From Deltaproteobacteria bacterium (lineage in GTDB: Bacteria > Desulfobacterota > Syntrophia > Syntrophales > UBA8958), in NCBI GenBank assembly GCA_029561465.1, contig JAKQIZ010000011.1, positions 1 to 32,976 of the forward strand: a stretch of 32,976 nucleotides of DNA, in the 5' to 3' direction. Under the pieces are notes generated by a model. The model ran no database searches and had not been told where the DNA came from. It worked only from the letters and a program-made list of their open reading frames with translations. The position numbers and the translations under genes are program-made. This document shows positions 1 to 8,971 of this stretch, piece after piece; position 1 is the first letter of the stretch; each line of letters begins with the position of its first letter.

Positions 1-1455
1 GATGTGGAGGGAAGGGCCAAGCACTTTTACAGCATCTACGCCAAGATGAAGAACCAGCGGATCGATTTCGACGAGGTTTATGACCTTATCGCTTTCCGGA
101 TCATCCTGGACACCGACAAGGACAAGGAGTGCTACGAGGCCCTGAGCATCGTCCATGCCCTCTGGAAACCAGTTCCCGGCCGTTTCAAGGACCGTATCGC
201 CATGCCCAAGGCCAATGGCTACCGGTCGCTACATACGACGGTCATCGGTCCCTACGGGGAGCGCGTGGAGATTCAGATCCGGACCCGCCAGATGCACGAA
301 TGGGCGGAAGAGGGAATAGCGGCCCACTGGCGCTACAAGGAGCGTCGCGCGGATCTGGGTTCAGATGATCAACAGATCATGAAACTCCGGGAACTTCTGG
401 AGGTTCAACAGGAGGTGGAAAACCCCCGTGAATTCATGGCCAATCTCAAACTGGCCCTCTTTCCCGACGAGGTTTACGTCTTTACACCGGGTGGCGACGT
501 GAAGTCTTTCCCCAAAGGCGCCACACCCCTCGATTTCGCCTACAGCATCCATACCGATGTGGGCAATCAGTGCATCGGCGCCCGGGTGAACCGAAGCATT
601 GTGCCGTTGAAGTATGAACTGCAAAACGGTGACACCGTGGAGATCATCACCCAGGCGGGTCATCATCCCGGGAAGGACTGGCTGAAATGGGCGGTGACCT
701 CCCGGGCCCGGTCCAAAATTAAGAACTGGATCAAGACAGAAGAACGGAAGCGGAGTATTGAGATCGGCCGGGAGATCCTGGAGCGGGAATTCAAGAAGCA
801 GAACCTAAAATTATCGCAGTTCCTGAAATCCGACGATCTCAAGGGCATCTATGAGGAGCAGAGCATCTCCACGCCAGATGACTTGATGGCCCTCATCGGC
901 TACGGTCGCATTTCCGCCAAACACCTCGTCAACCGCTTTGTCCCGGAAGCGGCCGTCAAGACCGAAGAACCGGCCGCGGACAAGATCCGAAAGAAGGCGA
1001 AAAGCGTCGCCTCGCTGGGCATCTCCCTTACGGGGATCGAGGACGTCCTAGTGAAGTTCGCCCATTGTTGCGATCCCATCCCCGGCGACGAGATCGTGGG
1101 ATATATTTCCCGGGGGCGGGGGATTACGATTCATACCAGCCAATGCGCGAACCTTCAGGAACTGGACCCCGAACGTTTTGTTGAGGTGTCTTGGAATATA
1201 AAGGACAAACAGACCTATCCCGTGGATATCCTCGTCATCTGCCAGGACAAAAAGGGGGTGATCGCCGAGGTCAGTTCCGTTATCTCCGCCCTGGATATAA
1301 ACATCAGTCATGCCGAGGTGGAAACCACCCAGGATCTACGGGCGATCTGCAATTTCCGCATCGAAGTCCACGATCTCCAAGAATTCAACCGGGTGGCGGC
1401 GGCAGTCAAGAAGGTGAAGTGTGTGCTGTCCATAGAACGGACGAAGAAGTCATGA
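1..1455 (+). CDS. RelA/SpoT family (p)ppGpp synthetase/hydrolase, 5'-truncated
   Basis: This is the C-terminal two thirds of a long RelA/SpoT homologue, which makes and usually also degrades the alarmone (p)ppGpp. The reading frame is open from base 1, so the GTG at base 4 in the ORF track is not a real start; the N-terminal HD hydrolase domain and the beginning of the synthetase domain lie outside the window. Visible in order: the rest of the synthetase domain (YSIYAKM, ANGYRSLHTTV, RTRQMHEWAEEG), a TGS domain around residues 153-215 (DEVYVFTPGGDVKSFPKGAT), a Cys-containing regulatory zinc-finger region (FAHCCDPIPGDEIVGY) and a C-terminal ACT domain (YPVDILVICQDKKGVIAEV). Whether it is bifunctional (Rel/SpoT) or synthetase-only cannot be judged without the HD domain. 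A single long homologue is usual in Deltaproteobacteria, so a bifunctional enzyme is likely by inference. The amidase gene starts 69 bases downstream. Confidence 0.95.
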   Translation, partial: DVEGRAKHFYSIYAKMKNQRIDFDEVYDLIAFRIILDTDKDKECYEALSIVHALWKPVPGRFKDRIAMPKANGYRSLHTTVIGPYGERVEIQIRTRQMHEWAEEGIAAHWRYKERRADLGSDDQQIMKLRELLEVQQEVENPREFMANLKLALFPDEVYVFTPGGDVKSFPKGATPLDFAYSIHTDVGNQCIGARVNRSIVPLKYELQNGDTVEIITQAGHHPGKDWLKWAVTSRARSKIKNWIKTEERKRSIEIGREILEREFKKQNLKLSQFLKSDDLKGIYEEQSISTPDDLMALIGYGRISAKHLVNRFVPEAAVKTEEPAADKIRKKAKSVASLGISLTGIEDVLVKFAHCCDPIPGDEIVGYISRGRGITIHTSQCANLQELDPERFVEVSWNIKDKQTYPVDILVICQDKKGVIAEVSSVISALDINISHAEVETTQDLRAICNFRIEVHDLQEFNRVAAAVKKVKCVLSIERTKKS

Positions 1456-1524
1456 GGGAGTCTTCCATGTTGACAGCCGGGGATAATATGAAGTATGTAC
1501 CGCCCACGCTTAAAGGTGGAACCC

Positions 1525-2220
1525 ATGTATAGATTCAGGATTGTCGCTGTGTTAACAATAATCTGCGCCGTCGTCCTCTACGGGATGCCGGGTTTGTCCC
1601 GATCGCAGCCGGGACGCGGCGACCGGGCGATTGTCATTGACGCCGGGCATGGCGGATCGGACTTGGGCGTCAGGATCGCGGACAAGACCTACGAGAAAGA
1701 TCTGAATCTGCGCCTCGCCCTGGCCCTGCAGAAGGAATTGGCCACGTCGGGCTATCGCCGGGTGTTGCTGACGAGATCCGCCGACAAGGATGTGTCGGTG
1801 AAAGAGCGAAGCGAATTGATCCGGAAAACGAATCCCGCCCTGGTGATCAGTCTTCATGCCAATGCCGGTTTCAGCGGTAAGGCCCGGGGATATGAACTGT
1901 ATTTTCCGGGTTTTAAAACCGGGAAAGAGGACCGCAACGATCCGGCGGCGATTATCGGTGATATGACCAAAAACAAGCATCTAAACGACAGCGTCCGGGT
2001 AGCCCAGCATATTCAGAAGCAGCTTGCGGAGATCTTTCCTAAGGAGAACCGGGGGCTTCGGGAGGCTCCCCTGCCGCTGCTGGAGGGGATAAATGTCCCG
2101 GCGGTTATCATCGAGATCGGGTTTATTACCAACAAGGAGAACCGTAAAAAGCTTGACGATGAAAAAAGCCGCCAGGGCATTGCCCAGGCCATCGCCCGGG
2201 GGATTCGGGAAGGCATTTAA
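1525..2220 (+). CDS. N-acetylmuramoyl-L-alanine amidase (Amidase_3), exported
   Basis: A zinc-dependent amidase that cuts the bond between N-acetylmuramic acid and L-alanine in peptidoglycan, acting in the periplasm during cell separation or wall turnover. I take the ATG at 1525 rather than the track's 1495 because AAAGGTGG lies at good spacing before it and the protein then opens with a clean signal peptide (MYRFRIVAVLTIICAVVLYG). The Amidase_3 fold is evident from IVIDAGHGGSD (first zinc His), the downstream Glu in YEKDLNL, VISLHANAG (second zinc His) and VIIEIGFITNKEN (catalytic Glu). At 231 residues it is essentially the catalytic domain alone, with no SPOR, LysM or AMIN domain visible, so targeting must come from elsewhere. 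It abuts rdgB with no gap (TAA then ATG), so the two are probably co-transcribed. AmiC-like is a fair label, but subtype cannot be decided. Confidence 0.92.
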   Translation: MYRFRIVAVLTIICAVVLYGMPGLSRSQPGRGDRAIVIDAGHGGSDLGVRIADKTYEKDLNLRLALALQKELATSGYRRVLLTRSADKDVSVKERSELIRKTNPALVISLHANAGFSGKARGYELYFPGFKTGKEDRNDPAAIIGDMTKNKHLNDSVRVAQHIQKQLAEIFPKENRGLREAPLPLLEGINVPAVIIEIGFITNKENRKKLDDEKSRQGIAQAIARGIREGI

Positions 2221-2841
2221 ATGGCGGCCCCATATCATTTGGTCATCGCCTCTAAGAATCGGGGCAAGGTCGAGGAGCTCAGGGCGATGCTCGCCGATCT
2301 GCCCCTGGATATCCTTTCCCTGAGTGATTATCCGGAGGCACCGGCGGTTTTTGAAGATGGCGACAGTTTCCTGGCCAATGCTTTGAAAAAGGCCCGCAGC
2401 CTGGCTGCCTATACCGGCAAGACGGTCCTGGCTGACGACTCGGGCCTGGAGGTGGACCGGCTAAACGGCGCCCCAGGGATATATTCGTCGCGGTACGCCG
2501 GGGAGGACGCGACGGATGACGAAAACAACCGGAAACTCCTAGCCGAGATGCAGGGGGTTCCCGGGGACGAACGGGGTGCCGCTTTTTGCTGTGTTCTGGT
2601 CCTTTACCGGCCGGATGGTACTTACGAGAAATTTACCGGCCGCTGGCCTGGGCAAATCGGGGAGACATTGCGGGGCCGCCGCGGTTTCGGCTACGATCCG
2701 ATCTTTTATGTGCCCGCTTTGGGAAAGACGGTGGCGGAACTGACACCGGAAGAAAAAAACCTTGCCAGCCACCGGTCGCAAGCCGTCCTGGCCTTGAAAA
2801 AATATTTACAGGACCATGTCTTTCCCGAATTACGTCGTTGA
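2221..2841 (+). CDS. rdgB: XTP/dITP diphosphatase (RdgB/HAM1)
   Basis: Hydrolyses non-canonical purine nucleoside triphosphates (XTP, ITP, dITP) to the monophosphate and pyrophosphate, keeping deaminated bases out of DNA and RNA; cytosolic. The 206-residue length is typical. Family motifs are intact: the N-terminal substrate-binding signature ASKNRGKVEEL, the catalytic ADDSGLEVDRLNGAPGIYSSRYAG block, and the C-terminal FGYDPIFYVP and SHRSQAV segments. The ATG directly follows the amidase stop codon, so translation is probably coupled. The tRNA-Pro gene begins 36 bases after the stop. Confidence 0.96.
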   Translation: MAAPYHLVIASKNRGKVEELRAMLADLPLDILSLSDYPEAPAVFEDGDSFLANALKKARSLAAYTGKTVLADDSGLEVDRLNGAPGIYSSRYAGEDATDDENNRKLLAEMQGVPGDERGAAFCCVLVLYRPDGTYEKFTGRWPGQIGETLRGRRGFGYDPIFYVPALGKTVAELTPEEKNLASHRSQAVLALKKYLQDHVFPELRR

Positions 2842-2877
2842 GTGGGAGGCATCGGGACTCGCCATTACATGGATGTG

Positions 2878-2954
2878 CGGGGCGTAGCGCAGCCTGGTAG
2901 CGCGCCTGCTTTGGGAGCAGGATGTCGGGGGTTCAAATCCCTCCGCCCCGACCA
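2878..2954 (+). tRNA. tRNA-Pro (anticodon TGG)
   Basis: A full 77-nt cloverleaf can be drawn: acceptor CGGGGCG/CGCCCCG, anticodon stem CCTGC/GCAGG, loop TTTGGGA with anticodon TGG at 2912-2914, T arm GGGGG-TTCAAAT-CCCTC (one G-T pair), discriminator A, and an encoded CCA. It reads codons CCA/CCG by usual wobble. No dedicated promoter or terminator is obvious, so it may be transcribed by read-through from rdgB. Confidence 0.98.
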
Positions 2955-3000
2955 ATGATAATGCCGTCACGGCGCAGCTAATAAAACAAGGAGCGAATTC

Positions 3001-3792
3001 ATGAGTGAAATAAAAGAAGGAACCATCAGCCGGGAAAAGAAGGGCCATATTTTTTTGATCGGCGTCCATCGAGCCACAAAGATGAATGCTTTTACCTGGG
3101 ATATGCTGGTGGATTTATCCCGGGCGTTTGGGCAATACGAGGAGGATCGGGAGATGCGATGCGCCGTCATGTACGCTGAAGGTGACCATTTCACGGCGGG
3201 TCTCGATCTGGGCGATGTGGCGCCCCATGTAGCCAAGGGGGAACCCTTCATCCCCGAAGGAGCCGTCGATCCGTGGGCGGTCCATGGACGCATGCTCTCC
3301 AAGCCGCTGGTGATCGCCGTGCAGGGACGATGCTATACCCTGGGGACGGAACTCTCTATGGCGGCCGATATCGTCGTCGCCGCCGCCGATACCCGTTTCG
3401 CCCAACTTGAGGTGAAGCGGGGCATTTTCCCCTTCGGGGGAGGGACGATCCGACTGGCCAAGACGGCCGGCTGGGGCAATGCCATGCGCTACCTACTCAC
3501 GGGCGACGAGTTCAACGTCCAGGATGCCCACCGCTTCGGTCTGGTGCAGGAGGTCGTCCCCCCGGGACAGCAGTTAGAAAAGGCATTGGAGATCGCGGAA
3601 AAGATCGCCGCCCAGGCGCCTCTGGCGGTCCAGGCCACCCTCGCTTTGGCCAAGACGGCAACCTACGAGGGATTTGCGGCAGGCGTCCGGGAGATCATGC
3701 CGAAGCTCCTGAAGATCATGAAGACGGAGGACGCGGCTGAAGGGGTCATGTCCCTGATCGAGCGCCGTCCGGCCAATTTCAAGGGCCGATAG
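3001..3792 (+). CDS. Enoyl-CoA hydratase/isomerase (crotonase) family protein
   Basis: A 263-residue crotonase-fold protein acting on acyl-CoA thioesters in the cytosol, most probably hydrating a 2-enoyl-CoA in fatty- or aromatic-acid beta-oxidation. The first oxyanion-hole segment is GDHFTAGLDL. Both glutamates that act as acid/base in true enoyl-CoA hydratases are present, in GTELSM (about E117) and AQLEVKRG (about E137), so hydratase chemistry is plausible. The usual glycine-rich stretch before the first Glu is altered to RCYTLGTE, so substrate cannot be assigned. The start has AGGAG at good spacing. It stands alone between tRNA-Pro and the convergent trmFO, with no beta-oxidation partner nearby. 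A strong hairpin with eight Ts about 75 bases past the stop is its likely terminator. Confidence 0.9.
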   Translation: MSEIKEGTISREKKGHIFLIGVHRATKMNAFTWDMLVDLSRAFGQYEEDREMRCAVMYAEGDHFTAGLDLGDVAPHVAKGEPFIPEGAVDPWAVHGRMLSKPLVIAVQGRCYTLGTELSMAADIVVAAADTRFAQLEVKRGIFPFGGGTIRLAKTAGWGNAMRYLLTGDEFNVQDAHRFGLVQEVVPPGQQLEKALEIAEKIAAQAPLAVQATLALAKTATYEGFAAGVREIMPKLLKIMKTEDAAEGVMSLIERRPANFKGR

Positions 3793-3809
3793 CGACGGCG
3801 ACGGGGCCA

Positions 3810-5156
3810 TCAGCCGGGGAGAACCTCGATCCCCTGCTGGGTCATCCAAGCGGAAAGATCGTCAAGTGAGCGGCGGGCGTATTCACGCCCCCGCTCACTT
3901 TTTTTTATCCTCAGAGACAGGGGTCGCAGCAGACCGTGGTTGATGTTCATCGGCTGAAACTCTTTTTTCCCCGCTGTGGTGATATGTCGGATCAGGCTCC
4001 CCAGGGCCGTCGTATCCGGAGGCGGCGACAGTTCGACCCCCGTCAACATTCGCGCGAGGCTGAGGCCGGCGTAAAGACCCATGGCCGCCGACTCGATGTA
4101 TCCCTCGACCCCCGTCAACTGCCCGGCGAAAAGGAGATGGGGGTAGGAGATGAGCTGCAGACGGTTGTTGATCAAACCCGGGGAACGGAGGAAGGTGTTG
4201 CGGTGGATGCTGCCATACCGGGCAAATTCCGCCTGGGAGAGGCCGGGGATCATCCGAAAGATCCGCTCCTGTTCGGGCCGGGTGAGTTTGGTCTGGAAGC
4301 CCACCATGTTGAGCAGGGTGCCGCTTGCGTTTTCCCGCCGCAACTGCACCACGGCCCAGGGTTGTCTGCCGGTCCGGGGATCCGTGAGCCCCACGGGTTT
4401 CATGGGTCCGAAAAGCAAGGTCCGGGGACCCCGCTGCGCAAGGATCTCTACGGGGAGACAACCTTCGAAATAACGAGGACTTTCGAAGCTGCGTAGGGGG
4501 AACTTTTCGGCGGCAAGGATCTCCTCCCGGAAGGCATGGTAGGTCTCCTCACTTAGGGGGCAGTTCAGGTAGTCGCCGGCTCCTTCCTCGCTGGAAGGAT
4601 CATAGCGGGAGGCCCAGAAACTCCTGGTCGGATCGACGGAATCGGCGGCGACGATCGGGGCGACGGCGTCATAGAAATACAGGCATTCCCGACCCGTAAG
4701 GCGTTGGATCGCCGCGGTCAAGGCATCGGAGGTGAGCGGACCGGTGGCGACAATGGTGGGGGCGGCGGTGGGTAGTTCTGCAATCTCCCGGCGGACGAGC
4801 TGAAATCGTTCCCCCCAGGCCAATAGATGCTCCTGTATGTGGGAGGAGAAAAGCTGCCGGTCCACGGCAAGAGACTTCCCGGCAGGCAGGGACGTCCGGT
4901 CAGCGGCAGCCATTAACAGCGAACCCAGACGCCGCATCTCCTCCTTGAGAAGTCCGGCGGCGCTGGCCGGATCTCCCGACCGCAGGGAATTGCTGCACAC
5001 CAGCTCGGCCAGGCCGGGGGAGGAATGAGCTGGAGAATATCGCTCCGGCTTCATTTCCCAGAGGGTAACGCGACAGCCACGGCAGAGCAACTGCCAAGCC
5101 GCTTCGCATCCCGCCAGGCCACCGCCGATTACCATCGCCTGTCCGTTATGGTTCAT
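3810..5156 (-). CDS. trmFO: tRNA (uracil-54-C5)-methyltransferase, folate/FAD-dependent (TrmFO)
   Basis: Makes 5-methyluridine at position 54 of the tRNA T loop, using methylene-tetrahydrofolate as carbon source and FADH2 as reductant; cytosolic. The FAD Rossmann motif VIGGGLAGCEAAW is at the N-terminus. The two functional cysteines of the family are in ELVCSNSL and FEGCLPVE, and the downstream blocks GPMKPVGL and EFQPMNINHGLL are also typical. I chose the ATG at 5156, giving a family-like start; a GTG at 5171 would add five residues. Either way the gene overlaps the topA stop codon, so translation is probably coupled. It is last in a dprA-topA-trmFO operon. The equivalent Bacillus operon continues into a site-specific recombinase and hslV, which do not follow here. 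Its last codons also encode the crotonase terminator on the other strand. Confidence 0.96.
   Translation of the reverse strand: MNHNGQAMVIGGGLAGCEAAWQLLCRGCRVTLWEMKPERYSPAHSSPGLAELVCSNSLRSGDPASAAGLLKEEMRRLGSLLMAAADRTSLPAGKSLAVDRQLFSSHIQEHLLAWGERFQLVRREIAELPTAAPTIVATGPLTSDALTAAIQRLTGRECLYFYDAVAPIVAADSVDPTRSFWASRYDPSSEEGAGDYLNCPLSEETYHAFREEILAAEKFPLRSFESPRYFEGCLPVEILAQRGPRTLLFGPMKPVGLTDPRTGRQPWAVVQLRRENASGTLLNMVGFQTKLTRPEQERIFRMIPGLSQAEFARYGSIHRNTFLRSPGLINNRLQLISYPHLLFAGQLTGVEGYIESAAMGLYAGLSLARMLTGVELSPPPDTTALGSLIRHITTAGKKEFQPMNINHGLLRPLSLRIKKSERGREYARRSLDDLSAWMTQQGIEVLPG
3864..3906 (+). terminator. Rho-independent terminator of the crotonase gene, inside trmFO
   Basis: AAGTGAGCGG (3864-3873) pairs with CCGCTCACTT (3891-3900). 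After a one-base bulge GGGCGT pairs with ACGCCC around a 4-nt ATTC loop. The 16-bp stem is followed by eight Ts (3899-3906). It works in the + direction and lies inside the antisense C-terminal coding sequence of trmFO. Confidence 0.9.
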
Positions 5157-7563
5157 GGCCGACCTGATCACTCCTGTATTTGCATTCTTTACGATGGCAT
5201 TGTATATAGGTACCAGTCTTTGTATGCTTTTCTACCAGGAAGGGGGCTTTGCACAACGGACAGGCCTCAGGGAGGGGCCGATTCCAGGAAACGAATTTAC
5301 AATCAGGATAGCGGGTGCAGCCGTAAAAGATTTTTCCCGTTTTCGATCGCCGTTCCGAAAGGAATCCGTTACAGCCCGGCTCCGGGCAATGGATGTCCAA
5401 GGGTATGGGATGGATGACTTTGCAGGCGGGATAACCAGTGCAGCCAAGGAATTTTCCATACCGCCCAGATTTTATGGCCAGCGGTTTTCCGCATTGCTCA
5501 CAGATCTTGTCGGTGAGGACCTCCTCTTTCGGTGAAGCGGGTTCACTGCCCGCCGCGGTGATTTTTACCGTCGTCTTGCATTCGGGATAGCCGGAGCAGG
5601 CCATGAACTTGCCGAATCTTCCCTGCTTCAGCACCATGGGCCGACCGCATTTTTCGCATGTAAGTTCCGGGACACCTTCGCCATTTTTTTCCGCCGAACC
5701 GTTTCCCGCTTCGGGGAGATTCATGGTGTTTTTGCAATCCGGGTAGTTCGTGCAGGCGATGAAACGACCGTTCCTCCCCCATTTGATTGACATGGGGCTC
5801 CCGCATTTTTCGCAGACCATGTCCGTGGGGATGCCCTTGCCTTTGAGACTCTTCATCTTTCCCGCCGCCGCCTGTAGCTCCCGGGCAAACTCGGCGTAAA
5901 AATCCTTCAGTGTTTCGATACGGTCGTTTTTGCCCTCCTCGATGCGGTCGAGCCGGTCTTCCAGGGAGGCGGTAAAAGATACATCGAGGATCTTCGGGAA
6001 GTTTTCCACCAACAGTTCGGTAACCAGCATCCCCAGGTCGGTGGGATGGAATCTCCCTTTCTCCATGCGGACATACTCCCGGTCCTGGATGGTAGCGAGG
6101 ATCGCGGCGTAAGTGCTGGGCCTGCCGATCCCCTTTTCTTCCAATTCCCGGACGAGGGTGGCTTCGGAAAACCGGGGCGGGGGCTGGGTGAATTTCTGTT
6201 CCGGGGTGAGGGCCGTTAGTTTCAGGACTTCGCCGGCGGCAACTTCGGGAAGGAGTCTGCCCATTTCTTCCTCTCCTTCGCCGCCGTTATCGTCTTTACC
6301 TTCTCGATAAACCTCGGAAAAACCGGAAAATCTCAAGATGGAGCCCTGGACGCGGAGTTCATAGACCCCCGCCGTGATGTCGATAACAGTTTGATCGTAA
6401 CGGGCCGGGGACATCTGGCTGGCGACAAAACGGTTCCAGATGAGGAGATAGAGCTTGTACTGATCCGGGGTCATGTGTGCCTTGATTTCACCTGGCCGGT
6501 ATCGCAACGAAGAAGGACGGATCGCCTCGTGGGCGTCCTGGGCCGAGGCGCTGTTCTTGAAGTGCCTTGGTTTTGGCGGCAGGAAGTCCGGATCATAAGA
6601 AGTCCGGATGTAATTTCTCACCTCCTGCATGGCCTCCTCGGAGATACGCACCGAATCGGTGCGCATATAGGTGATGAGGCCAATCGAACCTTCCGGACCA
6701 AGTTCGACCCCTTCATAGAGCTGCTGGGCCACGCTCATGGTCTTCTTCGCGGAGAAGCGAAGCCACCGGGAAGCCTCCTGCTGGAGCTTGCTGGTTGTGA
6801 ACGGGGGCAGGGGATTTCGCTTGAGTTCTTTCTTCTCCACCCCGGCGACCGTGAAATCCTGTTCCCCCAGTTCCCGCAAAACCCGGTTTGCCTCTTCACT
6901 GCCGCCGATCCTGGCCTTCTTGCCGGAGATCTTGACGAGCCGGGCGTCAAACGGTGGCGGCATATGGGCGGCCAGGGACGCCGTGATGTTCCAGTACTCT
7001 TCGGAGACAAAGGAGCCGATTTCCTTCTCCCGATCACAGATCAGGCGCACCGCCACCGATTGCACCCGTCCCGCGCTGAGGCCCCTTTTGACCTTGTCCC
7101 AGAGAAGCGGGCTGATCTTGTAGCCCACGAGGCGATCGAGGATCCGGCGGGTTTGCTGGGCCTCGAATTTCGAGCGGTCGAGGGCGAGGGGGTTGGCGAT
7201 GGCGTCCAGAACAGTCTTCTTGGTCAGATCGTTAAAGAGGGCGCGGTGAAGCTGCCTTTTTTTACCACCGATTTCTTCGGCTACATGCCAGGCGATCGCC
7301 TCTCCTTCCCGATCCGGGTCGGGGGCGAGAAAGATTCGCTCTGCTTTTTGCGCAGCCTTTTTGATCTCGGCAATGACCTTTTTCTTGCTTTCTATTACAC
7401 TGTAGCTTGGGGTAAAGTCGCGTTCCAGATCTATCCCCAGGGAACTCTTGGGCAGATCTTTGACGTGTCCCAGCGTTGCCCGCACATCAAAATCCGGGCC
7501 AAGAAATTTCTTGATGGTCTTCACCTTGGTTGGCGATTCCACTATAACTAATGAAGAAGACAT
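5146..7563 (-). CDS. topA: DNA topoisomerase I (type IA)
   Basis: Relaxes negative supercoils through a transient 5'-phosphotyrosine single-strand break. The 805 residues show an N-terminal Toprim domain (VIVESPTKVKTI, metal-binding DPDREGE at about 82-88), then the type IA core with the active tyrosine in GLITYMRTDSVRIS (about Tyr299). The C-terminus carries a row of Cys4-type zinc modules. I count five: CEKCGSPMSIKWG, CEKCGRPMVLKQG, CEQCGKPLAIKSG, a CPEPGC...YPDC module and a terminal CPLCKAPF module. The last two have slightly different spacing. It begins 4 bases after the dprA stop codon and overlaps trmFO at its end, so the three genes form one transcription unit. Confidence 0.97.
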   Translation of the reverse strand: MSSSLVIVESPTKVKTIKKFLGPDFDVRATLGHVKDLPKSSLGIDLERDFTPSYSVIESKKKVIAEIKKAAQKAERIFLAPDPDREGEAIAWHVAEEIGGKKRQLHRALFNDLTKKTVLDAIANPLALDRSKFEAQQTRRILDRLVGYKISPLLWDKVKRGLSAGRVQSVAVRLICDREKEIGSFVSEEYWNITASLAAHMPPPFDARLVKISGKKARIGGSEEANRVLRELGEQDFTVAGVEKKELKRNPLPPFTTSKLQQEASRWLRFSAKKTMSVAQQLYEGVELGPEGSIGLITYMRTDSVRISEEAMQEVRNYIRTSYDPDFLPPKPRHFKNSASAQDAHEAIRPSSLRYRPGEIKAHMTPDQYKLYLLIWNRFVASQMSPARYDQTVIDITAGVYELRVQGSILRFSGFSEVYREGKDDNGGEGEEEMGRLLPEVAAGEVLKLTALTPEQKFTQPPPRFSEATLVRELEEKGIGRPSTYAAILATIQDREYVRMEKGRFHPTDLGMLVTELLVENFPKILDVSFTASLEDRLDRIEEGKNDRIETLKDFYAEFARELQAAAGKMKSLKGKGIPTDMVCEKCGSPMSIKWGRNGRFIACTNYPDCKNTMNLPEAGNGSAEKNGEGVPELTCEKCGRPMVLKQGRFGKFMACSGYPECKTTVKITAAGSEPASPKEEVLTDKICEQCGKPLAIKSGRYGKFLGCTGYPACKVIHPIPLDIHCPEPGCNGFLSERRSKTGKIFYGCTRYPDCKFVSWNRPLPEACPLCKAPFLVEKHTKTGTYIQCHRKECKYRSDQVGHEP

Positions 7564-7567
7564 GTGT

Positions 7568-8719
7568 TTACTCCTGAAGAATATACTTGTTTCCCGGCGT
7601 CTGCCGGATCAATCCCCGCAATTCGAGCTGCAGCAGGGCTGGCAGAACTTCCGATGCGGCAAGACCCGTGGCGGCGATGAGATCATCGACGGTGCGGGGG
7701 TGGGAGGAGAGATGTTTGATAAGAAGTCCTTCCTTGCCGCTCACCGCGGGCCTTGGCCGCGGTGAGCAATCTGGGGTCACAACGACGGCGGCCGGTGGCA
7801 GTGGTTCTACCTCCTCCTGCAGGTCCTCCGAAAAAGATGTCTGTGGTTTGATTTCATCAAGGATATCATTGACGTTTTCGACGAGCTTCGCCCCCTCCTT
7901 GATGAGGCGATTCGTCCCACGGGAACCGGCCGCGTCGATACCCCCGGGAACGGCGAGCACCTCGCGTCCCTGTTCCAGGGCGATCCGGGCGGTGATCAGG
8001 GAACCGCTCTTTTCCGTGGCCTCGACCACCACCACCCCCAGGGACATGCCGCTGATGATACGGTTCCGGGCGGGAAAGTTCGGGGCATTGGGGGGAGTTC
8101 CCAGGGGGAACTCCGATACTACGGCGCCGCTCCGGGCGATCTCTCGGGCCAGCCCCTCGTTTTCCGGGGGATAGATCACGTCGATTCCCGAGCCCAAAAC
8201 GGCAATGGTTCTGCCCTGCACCGACAGGGCGCCCCGATGGGCGGCCGTGTCGATCCCCCGTGCCATGCCGCTCACCACGGTGACGCCGTGCAGGGACAGC
8301 TCGCGGCTGAGACGTTCAGTGGTGAATTTGCCGTAGGCGCTGGCCGTGCGCGAACCGACCATGGCAATGTTTATATCGTTGGGCCGAAGCTCTCCCTGCA
8401 CGTAGAGGAGAAAGGGAGAGTCGTAGATGTAGAGGAGCCGTCTCGGAAAGCGGGGATCCTGGCAGGTCATGATGGTTGCCGGCAATTCCGCCGCCCGGTC
8501 CAACTCTGCGTCAACTCTTTCCCAGAGAATGAAATCATTGATGTTTCTTGCTGTTTTGGCGCCGATGCCAGGTACGGCCGCCAGCATGTTCAACGGCGCC
8601 CGGAAGATCCGTTCGGGGGCGCCGAAACTCTGGAGGAGATTCCGCACGCCGATGTTGCCTAATCCTTCCACGTACCGGAGGGCTATCCAGTATTTCATGT
8701 TTTCACGTTGTTGCGTCAC
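7568..8719 (-). CDS. dprA: DNA-processing protein DprA
   Basis: DprA binds incoming single-stranded DNA and loads RecA during natural transformation; it is also widespread in bacteria not known to be competent. The 383 residues show an N-terminal helix-hairpin-helix/SAM-like region (VPGIGAKTARNI), the Rossmann-like core (MVGSRTASAYGK, VVSGMARGIDTAAHRGAL, VLGSGIDVIYPPEN, ARNRIISGMS, SGSLITARIALEQGREVLAVPG) and a C-terminal winged-helix domain after a proline-rich linker. The start is uncertain: GTG at 8719 has an AGGA at reasonable distance, while ATG at 8698 gives a more usual beginning (MKYWIALR) but lacks a good ribosome site. It is the first gene of the dprA-topA-trmFO operon. I see no other competence gene in the window. 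Confidence 0.95.
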   Translation of the reverse strand: MTQQRENMKYWIALRYVEGLGNIGVRNLLQSFGAPERIFRAPLNMLAAVPGIGAKTARNINDFILWERVDAELDRAAELPATIMTCQDPRFPRRLLYIYDSPFLLYVQGELRPNDINIAMVGSRTASAYGKFTTERLSRELSLHGVTVVSGMARGIDTAAHRGALSVQGRTIAVLGSGIDVIYPPENEGLAREIARSGAVVSEFPLGTPPNAPNFPARNRIISGMSLGVVVVEATEKSGSLITARIALEQGREVLAVPGGIDAAGSRGTNRLIKEGAKLVENVNDILDEIKPQTSFSEDLQEEVEPLPPAAVVVTPDCSPRPRPAVSGKEGLLIKHLSSHPRTVDDLIAATGLAASEVLPALLQLELRGLIRQTPGNKYILQE

Positions 8720-8844
8720 ATTCCAATCCTGCCGCTTCGGCGTTAATGAAGGTTGAACATACCGGAATAAAATGAAGTCGTCTCATCGGGTCAATCAGGA
8801 GGGCATAGCCGGCCGGAACATTGTTGCCGAAGAAACCGCCGCAC

Positions 8845-8872
8845 GATATATCTCATCTCCAAACGCTGTCAA
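8845..8872 (-). promoter_or_regulatory. Predicted sigma70 promoter of dprA-topA-trmFO
   Basis: On the minus strand TTGACA (8872-8867) is followed after 16 bases by TATATC (8850-8845). The predicted start near 8838 leaves a leader of about 120 nt before dprA. The -35 is a perfect match; the -10 matches four of six positions. Confidence 0.6.
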
Positions 8873-8971
8873 GGTATTTCATTAGAGTCGATAATATGGA
8901 TTTTTTTCAATCATATAAACGCCGCCGGGAAATATCTGTTGTCAATGAGGGGCATTTCCGATAAAGGAGCG

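Noticed and set aside
6391-7551. 386-aa + strand ORF antisense to topA
   Set aside because: It is a shadow of topA; the opposite strand has clear topoisomerase motifs and this translation resembles no family.
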